Position numbers and translations under genes: made by a program
Origin: Beijerinckiaceae bacterium
Lineage (GTDB): Bacteria; Pseudomonadota; Alphaproteobacteria; Rhizobiales; Beijerinckiaceae
DNA length: 64,000 nucleotides
Assembly (NCBI GenBank): GCA_027532775.1
Contig: JAPZTO010000003.1
Location: forward strand, 558,001 to 622,000
Direction of reading: 5' to 3'
Part shown: positions 45,590 to 53,954 of the stretch, piece by piece
Layout of the letters: each line of letters begins with the position of its first letter
Numbering within the stretch: position 1 is the stretch's first letter
Notes under the pieces: model-generated
What the model was told of the DNA's origin: nothing
Database searches by the model: none
Seen by the model: the letters and a program-made list of their open reading frames with translations, nothing else

Positions 45590-46641
45590 AGGACCCTCAT
45601 CGCGAAAATGCCGGCCAGGGCCAGCGCCAGGATGATCAAGGTGGCGCCGAGGAAGACGGCGAGGTGGCGCCAGCCCGTGGCCATGACGGCACCGGCAGAG
45701 GTGCCGAGGCCAAGCGCGGCGATCGCGATCATCATCAGCCAGCCGGACAGAGAGGATAGCACGCCCTTGACGCTCGCATAATGTGCCGCGAGCGCGGTGC
45801 CCGGCAGGATCGAATTGACAACCACCAGCACGAGGAAGACGAGTGCGAAGCCCGGCAACGGTACTTTGGCCTTGGCGGCGCCATCTCCGCCTTCCTGCCG
45901 CATCAGCACCCAGCCGATACCAAGGACGACCGGCAGAAGCAGGAAGACACGAAAGAGCTTGATGATCACGGCATTGTTGCCGACCGGCTCGGACATGGCA
46001 TAGCCGGCGCCGACGACCTGCGCCATGTCGTGGATCGTCAGGCCGAGGAAGAGGCCGGTTTCCCGCATATCGAGGCCGAGCGCGACCGCGAGCGGCGGAT
46101 AGGCGATCATGACAACGGTGGAGAGCGCATTCGCCATCACGACGGTGAAGGCAATATCGGCCGCCTTTTGCCTGTAATCCGGGACCACCGTAGCCGTAGC
46201 GAGCGTCGCCGAGGCGCCGCAAACGGCACAGGCGGCGCCGGCCAGCGCACCATAGCCGCGCGCCAGCCCGAGCAGGCGCGCCAGCATCATCGCGCCGGCG
46301 ACCGTGCAGGCCATGGCGAGGATCGCGAGCAACGCCGCCGGCCAGCCGAGACCGGCAATGTCGGACAGCGCGATGCGCAGGCCGAGCAGGGCGATGGCAT
46401 AGCGGAGCAGGCGTTTCACGGCGAGGTCAAAGCCGGCCTTGAAGACCGGCTGGCGGGCGATCGGGTGCAGGAGGATGCCGATCACCAGCGCCAGGACCAT
46501 GCCCGGCAGGCTGGCGCCGAAGGTGTGGCGGAGCCAGGGTTCGAGGGCCATGGCGGCCAAAGCCACGGCCAGAGCAAGGGCCAGGCCGGGCAACCACGCC
46601 GCCGGGCGCGGGGCGCCCGGCGATACCGTTGCGTCGGGCAT
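45586..46641 (-). CDS. YeiH-family putative sulfate/sulfite exporter
   Basis: A 351-residue membrane protein with about ten helices (PF03601). The family signature around YGALAGAACAVCGASATLATA and the segment GLTIHDMAQVVGAGYAMS are present. NCBI-type naming calls the family putative sulfate exporters, and members recur in sulfonate-degradation clusters. SuyAB releases sulfite in the cytoplasm, so export of sulfite, or of sulfate formed from it, is the natural role. Three bases separate it from suyB. Confidence 0.8.
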   Translation of the reverse strand: MPDATVSPGAPRPAAWLPGLALALAVALAAMALEPWLRHTFGASLPGMVLALVIGILLHPIARQPVFKAGFDLAVKRLLRYAIALLGLRIALSDIAGLGWPAALLAILAMACTVAGAMMLARLLGLARGYGALAGAACAVCGASATLATATVVPDYRQKAADIAFTVVMANALSTVVMIAYPPLAVALGLDMRETGLFLGLTIHDMAQVVGAGYAMSEPVGNNAVIIKLFRVFLLLPVVLGIGWVLMRQEGGDGAAKAKVPLPGFALVFLVLVVVNSILPGTALAAHYASVKGVLSSLSGWLMMIAIAALGLGTSAGAVMATGWRHLAVFLGATLIILALALAGIFAMRVL

Positions 46642-46644
46642 GCG

Positions 46645-47937
46645 TCAGGCCGAGCGATAGAGCTTGGTCATGACGAATTCCCGATGGCCGAGCGCTTCGG
46701 CTGCCGTCAGGCGGCCATTCGCGGTCCGGATGATCGAGGCGATCAGCGCGTTGCCGGCTTCCGGGATCGTGAGGTCACGCCGGAGGATGCCGGAGACATC
46801 GACATCCATATGCTCCGGCATGGTGCGCATGGTCTTCGGGTTGCCGGTGATCTTGATCACGGGGACGATCGGGTTGCCGATGACATTGCCCTGCCCGGTC
46901 GGGAAGGTGTGCACGACATAGCCGCCCGCCGCCATCAGGGTCACGCATTCCGCCGCGGCGGAGGAGGTGTCCATGAAATAGAGGCCGGGCCCTTTCGCCG
47001 GCGCTTCGGCCGGGTCGAGAATGTCGATATAGCTGCACTCGCGGCCGATCTTCTCGAGATTGCCGAGAGCCTTTTCCTCGATGGTCGTCAGGCCGCCGGC
47101 AATGTTGCCCTTGGTCGGCTGGCTGTCGGAGAGGTCCGAGGTCTTGTGGGCCTCGATGACATCGTCCTGATAGGCTTTCCACATCTTGTACCAGCGCTCG
47201 CCGACCTCCGGCGTCGCTGCGCGGGCCTTGCAGAGATGCTCGGCGCCGGTGATCTCGGACGTTTCGCCGAAGACCCCGTAGATGCCCTTCGGGATCAGCT
47301 TGTCATACATGTTGCCGACGGTCGGGCAGGAGGAGAGCCCCGTCGTGGTGTCGCTCTCGCCGCACTTGGTCGAGACCCACAATTCGGAAACGTCGCATTT
47401 CTCGCGCTGCAGCTCGCTGGCCCATTGCACGAATTCCTTGGCGACATAGGAAGCCTTCGCGATGACCGCGATATCGCCATGGCCCTCGATGCCGAAGCCC
47501 ACGACCGGCTTGCCGGTTTTCGCGATGCCTTCGACGACGACCTTGGTCCAGCTGTCCTCGATGCCGATGACGATGACCGCAGCGACATTCGGGTTCGAGC
47601 CGGTGCCGATCAGCGTCCGGAAATGCAGGTCGAGATCGGCGCCGAATTGCAGGCGGCCATAGGCATGCGGCAGGGCCATCGTGCCCTTGATATTGTTCGC
47701 CACGGCCTCGCAGGCCGCGTTCGAGAGGTCATCCAGAGGCAGCAGGACGACGTGGTTCCGGACGCCGACGCGGCCATTCTCGCGGCGCCAGCCGTAGAAA
47801 TGGTCCATCGCGGCATCGGCCCGGCGCTTCCGGCGCATCGGCGCCTTGAAGGACGGGGCTTCGATCCAGCGGCCCTTGACGGGCTTGAGCTTGTTCCGGT
47901 TCAGGGAGAAATTCGCAACGATCGGGGCGCTTGCCAT
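46645..47937 (-). CDS. suyB: (2R)-sulfolactate sulfo-lyase large subunit SuyB
   Basis: A 430-residue UxaA-family catalytic subunit. SuyAB cleaves (R)-3-sulfolactate to pyruvate and hydrogensulfite. The UxaA core starts near residue 48 ([20 protein letters not shown]). Conserved cysteines lie in [37 protein letters not shown] and [18 protein letters not shown] follow; [20 protein letters not shown] is near the end. The first 45 basic residues ([12 protein letters not shown]) extend beyond altronate dehydratases. The start at 47937 has AGGAG at seven bases. Altronate or galactarate dehydratase is the alternative, but the operon with a sulfate exporter and slcC/comC-like genes argues against it. 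Confidence 0.8.
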   Translation of the reverse strand: MASAPIVANFSLNRNKLKPVKGRWIEAPSFKAPMRRKRRADAAMDHFYGWRRENGRVGVRNHVVLLPLDDLSNAACEAVANNIKGTMALPHAYGRLQFGADLDLHFRTLIGTGSNPNVAAVIVIGIEDSWTKVVVEGIAKTGKPVVGFGIEGHGDIAVIAKASYVAKEFVQWASELQREKCDVSELWVSTKCGESDTTTGLSSCPTVGNMYDKLIPKGIYGVFGETSEITGAEHLCKARAATPEVGERWYKMWKAYQDDVIEAHKTSDLSDSQPTKGNIAGGLTTIEEKALGNLEKIGRECSYIDILDPAEAPAKGPGLYFMDTSSAAAECVTLMAAGGYVVHTFPTGQGNVIGNPIVPVIKITGNPKTMRTMPEHMDVDVSGILRRDLTIPEAGNALIASIIRTANGRLTAAEALGHREFVMTKLYRSA

Positions 47938-47950
47938 GTCGGTTCTCCTG

Positions 47951-48238
47951 TCACCAGCGCTTGGTCTTGACGTTATGCACGTGGACATGCTCGCCCTTGG
48001 CGATATCCGCCACGGCCTTGCCGATGTCCTGTCCGTATTTCCAGATGGTGTCACCCTTGCGGATATCCTTCAGCGCAACCTTGTGGCCGATCGGGATGTC
48101 TGCCCGCGAGGCCACCGAGAAGCTGGAATTGTCGGCCGTCACCACGGCCAGCATCTCGGTGCCGGCCTTGAGGTTTTCGACAACGACAACACCCACGGTG
48201 TCCTTGTGTTCATGGACAAGAAGATGGGGAATGGTCAT
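47951..48238 (-). CDS. suyA: (2R)-sulfolactate sulfo-lyase small subunit SuyA
   Basis: A 95-residue SAF-domain (UxaA N-terminal) protein. It begins [20 protein letters not shown] and ends [12 protein letters not shown], a His-rich tail typical of small subunits of UxaA-type lyases. In altronate dehydratases the same domain is fused or separate; here it is a separate gene 13 bases before suyB, as in known SuyAB pairs. First gene of the operon, divergent from the GntR gene. Confidence 0.78.
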   Translation of the reverse strand: MTIPHLLVHEHKDTVGVVVVENLKAGTEMLAVVTADNSSFSVASRADIPIGHKVALKDIRKGDTIWKYGQDIGKAVADIAKGEHVHVHNVKTKRW

Positions 48239-48364
48239 GGCTCTATGCCTTCCTCGCGATACGCCCTCGGGCGCTTGGGGGGATGGTGGCGTGCCGGCAC
48301 CGTGACGGATCAGGGCTTCGAACGCTCAGGTCTTGTATAAGACATAAGACTTGTTAGAGTGTCA
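48239..48364. promoter_or_regulatory. divergent control region of the suy operon
   Basis: A 126-base gap between suyA and the GntR regulator gene. The part near the regulator is clearly AT-richer than the window average (TATAAGACATAAGACTTGTT). It holds the candidate operator listed separately. Promoters for both directions must lie here. Confidence 0.6.
48330..48350. promoter_or_regulatory. candidate GntR operator
   Basis: GTCTTGTATAAGAC (48330-48343) is a perfect inverted repeat with 5-bp arms GTCTT/AAGAC around GTAT. The half-site ATAAGAC is repeated at once (48344-48350), giving a 7-bp tandem. It sits 15 bases before the regulator start, where binding would repress the regulator and probably suyA. 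The size and symmetry suit a GntR/HutC dimer. Confidence 0.6.
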
Positions 48365-49117
48365 ATGATGAACGAGAAGACAAATTCTCAGGACGAGGCT
48401 CGCGGGACACCGGGGTTCCTGCCGCTCTACCGGCAGGTCAAGTCCCTGCTTGTCCGGCGGATCTCCGAGCGTTTCTGGCAGCCGGGCGAAATCCTTCCCT
48501 CCGAGATGCAGATCGCGGCGGAACTCGGCGTCAGCCAGGGAACGGTGCGCAAGGCCCTGGACGAGATGACCGCCGATCGCCTGCTCGTGCGCCGGCAGGG
48601 GCGGGGCACTTTTGTTGCCCGGCATGATGAAAGCCGGATCCTGTTCCAGTTCTTCAAGATCGTGCCTGAAACTGGCATTCCGGTCTTTCCGGAAAGCCAT
48701 CTCCGCCGGGTCGAAACTGCGCCGGCGAGCCCCGAGGAAGTGGCGCGGCTTGCCCTCAGGCCCGGCGACAGCGTGATCCGCATCGCGCGGATCCGCTCGC
48801 TGAACGGCCGGCCGACGATTTCGGAATATCTCGCGTTGCCGCTGGAGCGGTTCCCTGGCCTCGTGAGCCAGGCGGATATCCCCAACAATCTCTACGATCA
48901 TTTCGCGTCGGATTACGGCATCACAATTGCGGGCGGCGATGAATCACTCCGCGCCATGGCTGCACCGGCGGAGGATGCCGCGCTGCTCGGTATCCCGGAA
49001 GGGACGCCGATCCTCGCCATTGACCGAGTTGCGCTGGATCTCGATGGCAAGCCGGTGGAATGGCGCTATTCGCTCTGCGATACGCGCCATTGCCACTATG
49101 TGAGCGGCCTCAGATAG
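48365..49117 (+). CDS. GntR-family regulator (HutC-type) of the suy operon
   Basis: A 250-residue regulator. The N-terminal winged helix-turn-helix (LYRQVKSLLVRRI, GEILPSEMQIAAELGVSQGT, VRKALDEM, RRQGRGTFV) covers roughly residues 20-85. The C-terminal UTRA ligand-binding domain (VIRIARIRSLNGRPTISEYLALP, WRYSLCDTRHCHYV) puts it in the HutC subgroup. Paired ATGs at 48365 and 48368 are both plausible starts. It is divergent from suyA and is the obvious local regulator; sulfolactate or a relative is the likely effector. Its last 8 bases overlap the end of the convergent PfkB gene. Confidence 0.85.
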   Translation: MMNEKTNSQDEARGTPGFLPLYRQVKSLLVRRISERFWQPGEILPSEMQIAAELGVSQGTVRKALDEMTADRLLVRRQGRGTFVARHDESRILFQFFKIVPETGIPVFPESHLRRVETAPASPEEVARLALRPGDSVIRIARIRSLNGRPTISEYLALPLERFPGLVSQADIPNNLYDHFASDYGITIAGGDESLRAMAAPAEDAALLGIPEGTPILAIDRVALDLDGKPVEWRYSLCDTRHCHYVSGLR

Positions 49118-50027
49118 ATACGAGGCGCTTCGGCGCAGGCAGGCCGGGCAGGGCAGCCTCGACCTCGTGTCTTTCCGGCGCGCCGGAACTTCCTCCGGGC
49201 CGCAGGCATTTCAGGGCGGCAGTGGCATTCGCCCATTGGATGGCATCCAGCAGATCGAGCCGTTCGGTCAATGCCCAGGCGAAGGCGCCATGCCAGACAT
49301 CGCCGGCGCCGAGCGTATCGACCGCGCGGATATCCAGCGAGGGGATATGCCAGAGCCCGTCCGGGAGCAGCGCAAGCACGCCGTCGCTGCCATCCGTGAC
49401 CGCGAGAAAGCTTTCGCTCTCGCGCCGGACGGCCAGCAGGCCCTGATGGAGATCGGGCATTCCCGTGGTCTCCCGCAACCCGATGGCGGAAAAGATCACA
49501 TGGCTCGCCCGTGCCAGCAGGCTGCGATCCAACGGAGCGCGGTCGCCGTCGAACACCGCCGGGATCCCGGCCTGCCTTGCGAGGTCGAACAGATGGCCCG
49601 CCCCCGTTTCCCAACGGGTATCACCCAGCACCGCCGCTGTTCCCGCCGGCAGGGAAGCGGGCAGCCAGTCCGGGCGGTCAGGCATGCGGGGATCGAGAAA
49701 ATTGACGATCGTCCGGTCACCGCCGGGTTCGATGATAATGCTCGAGCGCGACGTCACAATGCCGGCCATGGGCGGGGAGAGCGAATCGTCGATGCCGAAT
49801 TCAGCCAGTTTCTGCCGCACCATCCGGCCGCTGGCATCGTCGCCGATCCGCGCGATCAGGCGCGCCTTTCCGCCCAGCCGGGCGATCGCCAGCGCAGCAT
49901 TGGCGGCATTGCCACCCATCACGCTGTCGGACCGGATGGCGCGATGCTTCTCGCCGGGCTTCAGCGCCAGCGGGATTGTCAACACTTCATCCAGCACCAC
50001 GATGCCGATGGTCATCAGGCTGCGCAT
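49110..50027 (-). CDS. PfkB-family carbohydrate kinase
   Basis: A 305-residue ribokinase-fold kinase. N-terminal GGNAANAALAIARLGGKARLI is the first PfkB signature and VDTLGAGDVWHGAFAWAL the second, with the catalytic Asp in GAGD. The ATG at 50027 (MRSLMTIGIVVLDEV) is chosen over a longer frame because AAGGA lies before it. The family phosphorylates ribose, fructose, 2-keto-3-deoxygluconate, and in YihV sulfofructose. Its closeness to the sulfolactate operon makes a sulfosugar or a C3-C4 sugar acid worth testing, but the sequence does not decide. Confidence 0.85.
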   Translation of the reverse strand: MRSLMTIGIVVLDEVLTIPLALKPGEKHRAIRSDSVMGGNAANAALAIARLGGKARLIARIGDDASGRMVRQKLAEFGIDDSLSPPMAGIVTSRSSIIIEPGGDRTIVNFLDPRMPDRPDWLPASLPAGTAAVLGDTRWETGAGHLFDLARQAGIPAVFDGDRAPLDRSLLARASHVIFSAIGLRETTGMPDLHQGLLAVRRESESFLAVTDGSDGVLALLPDGLWHIPSLDIRAVDTLGAGDVWHGAFAWALTERLDLLDAIQWANATAALKCLRPGGSSGAPERHEVEAALPGLPAPKRLVSI

Positions 50028-50122
50028 CGCCGGTCCTTCCTCGCTTGCGGGTATCCGGCCTCCGGGCCCCGGCATTGAACAGGCCGGGGAATCCTGCCAT
50101 CACCCGTCCGGGAGGTTGTCGC

Positions 50123-51424
50123 ATGCGGAAGGACGAAACGGAAGCATCGGCACGGCGAAGGTCCGGGACAGGCCGCCCTGGCCGCCTGCTGGCCGGCCTC
50201 CTCCTTCTCTGGCTCGCCTCGTCGGGGCAGGCTCCGGCGCAGACCCATCTCAAGGTCTTTGCGGCCAATTTCCCGAAGATCGATGTCCTGCGCGCGGTTG
50301 CCAATGCCTATGGCCAGACGCGCCCGGGCGTGACAATCGAGATCGAGACCGGCGGCACCACGCTGGACAGCCAGCAGCAGGCGCTCAATGCCTTGCTCGG
50401 TGCCCGCGATTCCAGTGTCGATCTGGTATTGGTCGATGTTCTCCGGACACCGCAATGGACGCTTGGGCAATGGCTCGAGCCACTGGACGGCCTGTTCGGC
50501 CCGGAGCGCGAGGCCTTTCTTGCCCGGTTGTTCCCCGCTTACCGGCAGGCGGCCCTTGCCGGCGGGCGCCTGATGGCGGCTCCCTATTCGGCGGACGCCC
50601 AGGCCATGTTCGTGCGCGGTGATCTCCTCGACAAGCACGGCATCGCGGTTCCGGCGACGCAGGCAGCGCTTCGCGAGGCGGCAACCCGGATCCTTGCTGC
50701 CGAGAACCAGCCCACCCTTCGTGCGGTCGATCTATCGACGGCCCCGGTCGAGAGCAGCGTCTGCACGGCAGCCATGGCGCTCTGGGGTGCCGGGCACGAT
50801 CTCGTCACCGACGGCAAGCCGGCCCTGCTGACTGATCCCGCCCGCCGCGCTCTACAGGGCCTCCAGGCGCTGAAAGATACGAAGCTTCTGGTCATCCCGC
50901 CGGGCGAAGGCCATCCGGAACGGGTCAGGCTCGCGATGCAGGCCGGTTCGCTCGTTTTCGGCCAGGGCTGGAGCTATGCGTGGCAGCGGCTGCAGACTGA
51001 CATTGACAGCGGTGTGGCCGGCAAGGTCCGGGTGGTGCCGGTTCCCGGTGAGACGGAGGATCGCGCCTCGAGCTGCGCCGGCGGCTGGATGGTGGGCGTG
51101 ACAGCCTTTTCCGGGCGGAAGGCCGAGGCGCTGGTTTTCCTGCGCTATCTCGCCTCGCCCGAGGCCGCTCGGCTGCAGGCCGAACTTGGTGACCTGCCTG
51201 CCCAGACGGGGCCCTATCAGGATGCTGCCCTCGTGGCGGCGCGGCCCTTCCTCGGCCAGATGGGCGCTGTGCTGGCCGTGGCGCGCCTGCGGCCGCAGAG
51301 CGCGCGCTATTCCGAAGTGTCGGATATCGTCCGGACCAACCTTTCGGCCTTCATGGCGGGGTCGAAGACGGCCGAGGCGGCCCTGCAGGACATGCAGGCG
51401 CGGCTCTCGTTGATTTTCCGGTAA
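50123..51424 (+). CDS. extracellular solute-binding protein (sugar type), orphan
   Basis: A 433-residue periplasmic binding protein of the MalE/ThuE type (SBP_bac_1). A basic N-terminus and signal helix (GRLLAGLLLLWLASSGQAPA) lead to THLKVFAANFPKIDVLRAVA. ALLTDPARRALQGLQALKDTK, SLVFGQGWSYAWQRLQ and SCAGGWMVGVTAFSG lie in the C-terminal lobe. GGAGG is seven bases before the ATG. There are no permease or ATPase genes nearby, so the rest of the transporter must be encoded elsewhere. It is divergent from the PfkB kinase and converges with the isomerase gene. Confidence 0.75.
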   Translation: MRKDETEASARRRSGTGRPGRLLAGLLLLWLASSGQAPAQTHLKVFAANFPKIDVLRAVANAYGQTRPGVTIEIETGGTTLDSQQQALNALLGARDSSVDLVLVDVLRTPQWTLGQWLEPLDGLFGPEREAFLARLFPAYRQAALAGGRLMAAPYSADAQAMFVRGDLLDKHGIAVPATQAALREAATRILAAENQPTLRAVDLSTAPVESSVCTAAMALWGAGHDLVTDGKPALLTDPARRALQGLQALKDTKLLVIPPGEGHPERVRLAMQAGSLVFGQGWSYAWQRLQTDIDSGVAGKVRVVPVPGETEDRASSCAGGWMVGVTAFSGRKAEALVFLRYLASPEAARLQAELGDLPAQTGPYQDAALVAARPFLGQMGAVLAVARLRPQSARYSEVSDIVRTNLSAFMAGSKTAEAALQDMQARLSLIFR

Positions 51425-51441
51425 TCCGGGCGAACCGGCAT

Positions 51442-52221
51442 TCAGCCCCGCGGGCGATAGGGGGCGAACCAGCCAAGGCCGGCCTCCGTCCCGCCCGCCG
51501 GCCGATATTCGCAGCCGATGAAGCCCGCATAGCCCAGCCGGTCCAGCTCGGCGAAAACGGCGACGTCGTTCAACTCGCCGCTGCCGGGCTCGTTGCGCAA
51601 AGGGATGCTCGCGGTCTGGATATGGCCGATGATCGGGGCCATCTCCCGCAGGCGCATGGTGATGTCGCCATGCAGGATCTGGCAGTGGTAGATGTCGAAT
51701 TGCAGCTTGACGTTTGCCAGGCCGAGCCGGCGGATCATCGCGGCGGCACGGCCGAAATCGTCAAGGAGGTAGCCCGGAACGTCACGCCGGTTCAGCGGTT
51801 CGAGCAGCACGTCGATCCCCATCGGAGCGAAGAAGGCAGCAGCCTCGCGGATGCCGGCTTCGTAGCGTGCCACAGCCGCCGCATCATCAGGCGACGCGAG
51901 CCCGGCCATCATGTGCACGCGGCGTACGCCGGTTGCCTCGGCATAGGCCCGGGCAGTCTCGAGCCCCTGCCGGAATTCCGCCTCGCGGCCCGCCAGAGCG
52001 GCGATTCCGCGTTCGCCGGCCGCCCAGTCGCCCGGGGGCAGATTGAACAGGGCGAGCGTCAGGCCGTGTCGGCGGAGTTCGGCGGCGATGGCCTCGGGCG
52101 GGAATTCGTACGGGAAAAGAAATTCCACAGCCTCGAAGCCCGCTGCCGCCGCACGGCCGAAACGTTCGAGGAACGGCACCTCGTTGAACATCATGGTGAG
52201 GTTGGCGGCAAAGCGCGGCAT
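51442..52221 (-). CDS. hyi: hydroxypyruvate isomerase-family protein
   Basis: A 259-residue TIM-barrel (AP endonuclease 2-like) isomerase. MPRFAANLTMMFNEVPFLERF and GFEAVEFLFPYEFP open the Hyi family; LLEPLNRRDVPGYLL and KLQFDIYHCQI contain metal/catalytic Glu, Asp and His; GCEYRPAGGTEAGLGW closes it. The length equals that of Hyi. Hyi interconverts hydroxypyruvate and tartronate semialdehyde; OtnI of the same family acts on 2-oxo-tetronates. It is divergent from a thiamine-diphosphate enzyme, echoing the gcl-hyi pairing, though that enzyme is not clearly Gcl. Confidence 0.85.
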   Translation of the reverse strand: MPRFAANLTMMFNEVPFLERFGRAAAAGFEAVEFLFPYEFPPEAIAAELRRHGLTLALFNLPPGDWAAGERGIAALAGREAEFRQGLETARAYAEATGVRRVHMMAGLASPDDAAAVARYEAGIREAAAFFAPMGIDVLLEPLNRRDVPGYLLDDFGRAAAMIRRLGLANVKLQFDIYHCQILHGDITMRLREMAPIIGHIQTASIPLRNEPGSGELNDVAVFAELDRLGYAGFIGCEYRPAGGTEAGLGWFAPYRPRG

Positions 52222-52324
52222 GGGAATCTCCTTCTGCCCTGTTTTCCCGCGCCATCGCCGTTCACGCAATTGCGAAATGCGGGTGATACCGGCATCAGGC
52301 AAGGAAAGGGGCAGGGAGAATGCC

Positions 52325-53953
52325 ATGCCGTCCGGAGCCGATATTCTTGCCACCCGCCTGGCCCGGCAGGGTTGCCGTATTGCCTTCGGCATGCCCGGTG
52401 GCGAGGTGCTGGCGCTGGTCGAGGGGCTTGAAGCGGCCGGCATCCGCTTTGTCCTGACCAAGCACGAGAATGCCGCCGGCTTCATGGCCGAGGGTTTCTG
52501 GCATCGCCAGAGCCTCCTCGATCCTGCCGCGCCAATGGCGCCGGGTATCCTCGTTGCCACGCTGGGACCGGGCGCTGCCAATGCGGTCAATGTCGTCGCC
52601 AATGCGCTGCAGGACCGGGTGCCGCTGATCGTGCTGACCGGACGCGTCGATGCGGCCGAGGCCGAAAGTTACACCCATCAGGTTTTCGATCATCAGGCCC
52701 TGTTCCGGCCGATCACCAAGGCGAGCCTCTCGGCCAGCCGCGGTGCGGTGCATCGCGTCATCGACCGGGCTATCCAGATCGCCACCAGCGGCCAGCCGGG
52801 CCCTGTCCATGTCGATGTGCCGATTGCCGTGGCTGAAGGCGAGGAGCCGACCGATGTCTTCTCCCGGCCCGTCGCGGCGCCGGGCCTGCCGGCCCCGGCC
52901 GATCTCGACCGTGCCCGGGCGATGCTCTCCGCCGCGCGCCGGCCGATCGTGCTCGCCGGCGTGGATGCCGTGAACCATCATGCCGGTGCGGCCCTCCGGG
53001 GTTTCATCGAGGTGCTCGGTGCACCGCTCGTCACCAGCTACAAGGCCAAGGGGCTGGTGGACGAGCGGCACCCGCTGGTGCTGGGCGGGGCCGGCCTGTC
53101 GCCCAAGGCCGACCGCATCCTGCTGCCGGCCCTTGCCGGGGCGGATTGCATCATCCTCGCCGGCTATGACCCGATCGAGATGCGCATCAACTGGCGCGAC
53201 CCGTTCCCGGCAGGTGTTCCCGTAATCGACATTTCCGCCATAGTGCCGCAGCACCAGATGCATCGTGCTGATCTGGCGCTGGTTGGCGATGTCGGCCTTG
53301 TGCTGTCGGCCCTCACGCCGGCAACCGATGCGGGCCGCGAAGCCGGCGAGGCGCTGGCGGAGCCCTTGCGGGAGGCGCTGGCGGCGGCCTTTCCCGACGC
53401 GCCGGACTGGGGGCCGCATGCCGTCTTCCATACGATCCGTTCGCTTGCGCCGGAAAACACCCTTGCCAGCGCGGATTCGGGTGCGCACCGGATCCTGCTC
53501 AGCCAGATCTGGCGCTGCCATGCCCCGCGCGATCTCGTGCAATCCTCGGCGCTGTGCACGATGGGCTGCGCCCTGCCGCTCGCGCTTGGCATGCAGATGG
53601 CCGAACCGGACCGGCCGGTCATTGCCTTTGTCGGCGATGCCGGGCTGGAAATGGGCATCGGCGAACTCGCCACCGCGCGGGATCTCGGCCTGCCTGTTAT
53701 CGTGGTGGTCCTGCAGGACGAGCGGCTGGCGCTGATCGACCTGAAGCAGCGGGCCTCGGGCCGCAAGGAAGCCGGGGTGCGCTTTGGCGGCACGGATTTC
53801 GCGGCGGTCGCTGCGGCGTTCGGCGGGGCTGGCGTCACGGTGGAATCCCGTGAGGCGCTTGCTGCCGCCTTCTCCGCCGCGCTGGCGCGGCGCGACCGAT
53901 TCAGCCTCATTGCCGCCCGCATTGCGCCGGATGCTTACGAGGGAGCCTTCTGA
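52325..53953 (+). CDS. thiamine-diphosphate enzyme, acetolactate synthase-like
   Basis: A 542-residue three-domain ThDP enzyme. The N-terminal PYR domain has FGMPGGEVLALVEGL and TKHENAAGFMAEG, whose Glu activates the cofactor. The central domain has RARAMLSAARRPIVLAGVDA. The C-terminal PP domain has VGDAGLEMGIGELATA and, where ThDP enzymes usually have a metal-binding Asn, VVVLQDERLALI. It is shorter than tartronate-semialdehyde synthase. Candidate reactions are carboligation or decarboxylation of a 2-oxoacid such as sulfopyruvate or hydroxypyruvate; none is proven. GGGAG lies six bases before the ATG. OpgC-like gene follows at once. Confidence 0.75.
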   Translation: MPSGADILATRLARQGCRIAFGMPGGEVLALVEGLEAAGIRFVLTKHENAAGFMAEGFWHRQSLLDPAAPMAPGILVATLGPGAANAVNVVANALQDRVPLIVLTGRVDAAEAESYTHQVFDHQALFRPITKASLSASRGAVHRVIDRAIQIATSGQPGPVHVDVPIAVAEGEEPTDVFSRPVAAPGLPAPADLDRARAMLSAARRPIVLAGVDAVNHHAGAALRGFIEVLGAPLVTSYKAKGLVDERHPLVLGGAGLSPKADRILLPALAGADCIILAGYDPIEMRINWRDPFPAGVPVIDISAIVPQHQMHRADLALVGDVGLVLSALTPATDAGREAGEALAEPLREALAAAFPDAPDWGPHAVFHTIRSLAPENTLASADSGAHRILLSQIWRCHAPRDLVQSSALCTMGCALPLALGMQMAEPDRPVIAFVGDAGLEMGIGELATARDLGLPVIVVVLQDERLALIDLKQRASGRKEAGVRFGGTDFAAVAAAFGGAGVTVESREALAAAFSAALARRDRFSLIAARIAPDAYEGAF

Positions 53954-53954
53954 C

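Noticed and set aside
45781-47970. 729-codon plus-strand frame across the exporter and suyB
   Set aside because: It is antisense to two well-supported genes and spans their junction; the composition is typical of a shadow.
46645-48238. Altronate or galactarate dehydratase as the identity of the UxaA-family pair
   Set aside because: No uronate genes are nearby, while a sulfate exporter and two sulfolactate-type dehydrogenases are in the same operon. Kept only as the alternative.
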